Shown here one piece after another: positions 62,967-64,000 of a stretch of 64,000 nt of DNA (position 1 is the first letter of the stretch; the number at the start of each line of letters is the position of its first letter). The notes beneath the pieces were generated by a model. It worked only from the letters and a program-made list of their open reading frames with translations, was not told where the DNA came from and did no database searches. The position numbers and the translations under genes were made by a program. The stretch covers positions 5,580,001 to 5,644,000 of the forward strand of contig NZ_JBBOCA010000001.1 of assembly GCF_038002225.1 (NCBI RefSeq), in the 5' to 3' direction. This DNA is from Paenibacillus sp. FSL R7-0204. Its GTDB lineage: Bacteria > Bacillota > Bacilli > Paenibacillales > Paenibacillaceae.

Positions 62967-64000
62967 TTAAATGGTCCGCAGATGCCACTCACTGTTAATT
63001 TCTTTAATTAACGACAGATCACATTTGGGTGTCCGGTCATAGGCCAACAGGCCGTTAATTTCCTGCTCCACATCCGTTAACTGCGTATAACAATACCCAT
63101 AAATAATCTTGGACGCGTATACCGCCTTCATGATTCTTCCGTATTCCAGAACAAGATCCTCTGCAGATTGTGCACTGGTATATCCCCAGCCATCTTCAGC
63201 GCCAGCCTTATAGCTTATACCACCGAATTCAGTTAACAAGATCGGCTCGCCCCGATGCTCATAACCGTCTGCATACACACTCCGGGCTGATGGCTTGGAA
63301 GCAAGCATCGTATCCTTCGTAGAAAGAATCCTTTTAAATTCCTCATACTTATCGGGCTCATCCGCTCTGCCATGCTGATAATTGTGTACCGCACAAATGT
63401 CAGTCAGCGTCATTTCCCATCCGTCATTCGATATGACTAACCGGGTATTATCCAATGAATGAATCAGACTATACATCGCTACGCTGTGATACTGCTGCTG
63501 CTTATCCGATTTCACCAGCGGAATTCCCCAGCTTTCGTTAAGCGGGACCCAGGCCACAATAGAGGGATGATTGAAGTCACGGTCAATAATCTCAATCCAT
63601 TCTTTAGTTAACCGGGCTACAGCATCATTATTGTAAGAGGCACTCGCCGCACATTCTCCCCACACAAGGAACCCTATCCGGTCTGCCCAGTATAAAAACC
63701 GCGGGTCCTCGACCTTTTGATGCTTACGGCAACCGTTGAACCCTAATTCTTTGGCTAATTCAATATCCTTCCTCAGGTGTTCATCCGTTGGCGCCGTAAG
63801 TAATCCTTCCTGCCAATACCCTTGGTCCAGTACAAGCTTTTGATAATAAGGTTTGTTATTCAGATAGACCATACCATTCTCTGTATGAACCTTCCGCATG
63901 CCGAAATACGACTCTATAGAGTCCACCTCAACCCCGCGATCGTACAGCTTCATTTCCACATCAAACAAATTAGGAGCTTCCGGACTCCATGTCCAGCCGG
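62967..64000 (-). CDS. GH2 family glycosidase, C-terminal part (partial)
   Basis: The C-terminal 340 or so residues of a GH2 enzyme; the frame continues through the window edge (WTWSPEAPNLFDVEM at the margin). The catalytic barrel shows SIVAWVPLNESWGIP (acid/base Glu) and EPILLTEFGGISYK (nucleophile Glu). GH2 includes beta-galactosidases and beta-glucuronidases; the specificity determinants are not conclusive here. In this locus it may release galactose or glucuronate from pectin side chains. It is upstream of, and likely co-transcribed with, the GH105 gene. Confidence 0.88.
   Translation of the reverse strand, partial: GWTWSPEAPNLFDVEMKLYDRGVEVDSIESYFGMRKVHTENGMVYLNNKPYYQKLVLDQGYWQEGLLTAPTDEHLRKDIELAKELGFNGCRKHQKVEDPRFLYWADRIGFLVWGECAASASYNNDAVARLTKEWIEIIDRDFNHPSIVAWVPLNESWGIPLVKSDKQQQYHSVAMYSLIHSLDNTRLVISNDGWEMTLTDICAVHNYQHGRADEPDKYEEFKRILSTKDTMLASKPSARSVYADGYEHRGEPILLTEFGGISYKAGAEDGWGYTSAQSAEDLVLEYGRIMKAVYASKIIYGYCYTQLTDVEQEINGLLAYDRTPKCDLSLIKEINSEWHLRTI

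Overview
The window looks like chromosomal DNA of a Paenibacillus-type Firmicute. Support comes from strong AGGAGG-type ribosome binding sites, frequent TTG starts, a YhbH sporulation protein, SLH-domain surface proteins, many AraC-type regulators next to glycosidases, and a MdxE-MdxF-MdxG / MalR / maltose phosphorylase complement. Most coding DNA is moderately GC-rich; the stretches near 20.7-22.3 kb and 35.2-39.1 kb are visibly AT-rich and look acquired. No rRNA, tRNA or CRISPR array was seen.

Layout. 0-4.2 kb: the 3' part of a DUF11 surface protein (frameshifted at the window edge), yhbH, and a PadR-DUF2812 pair. 4.5-5.9 kb: a complete IS256-family element with an 8-bp target duplication. 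6.2-12.1 kb: a GH4 glycosidase with an AraC regulator, a 51-bp repeat array, an S51-like peptidase and a chemoreceptor. 12.2-18.4 kb: maltodextrin ABC transporter (mdxG, mdxF, mdxE) and a divergent neopullulanase-type GH13. 18.4-24.1 kb is a graveyard: SLH fragment, IS630 remnant, frameshifted secreted HNH nuclease toxin with an intact SUKH immunity gene, and a pullulanase lacking its catalytic domain. 24.5-31.7 kb: MalR-type repressor, beta-phosphoglucomutase, maltose phosphorylase and oligo-1,6-glucosidase. Together with the transporter these form a maltodextrin regulon: import, trimming, phosphorolysis of maltose to glucose plus beta-glucose-1-phosphate, then glucose-6-phosphate. GCAAACG-type operators recur before these genes.

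32-35 kb holds an AraC/GyrI regulator, DegV and a methyltransferase. 35.0-39.2 kb is an AT-rich island with a tyrosine recombinase, a NUDIX hydrolase, three proteins of unknown function, and four directly oriented repeats of two alternating types at module borders; it resembles a recombinase-borne cassette array. 39.4-44.8 kb: a PAS histidine kinase and a four-gene response regulator / sensor kinase / ABC ATPase / ABC permease operon. 45-47.8 kb: a large SLH surface protein. 48-49.5 kb: a DinB-like protein and a P-loop kinase. 49.6-64 kb: a pectin/rhamnogalacturonan locus with two GH105 enzymes, an esterase, pectinesterase, GH28, GH43, GH2 (cut by the window end), a FAD-dependent oxidoreductase and two AraC regulators.

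The most unexpected signal is intergenic. Three box families occur as four copies arranged forward-forward-reverse-reverse with nearly the same centre spacing (about 51, 61 and 51 bp) at 4.4, 18.5, 26.9 and 48.0 kb, although the box sequences of different families are unrelated. Two other arrays (8.9 and 25.8 kb) use the same 51-bp pitch in one orientation. In the 4.4-kb copy the IS256 element sits between boxes three and four, and removing it restores the spacing.
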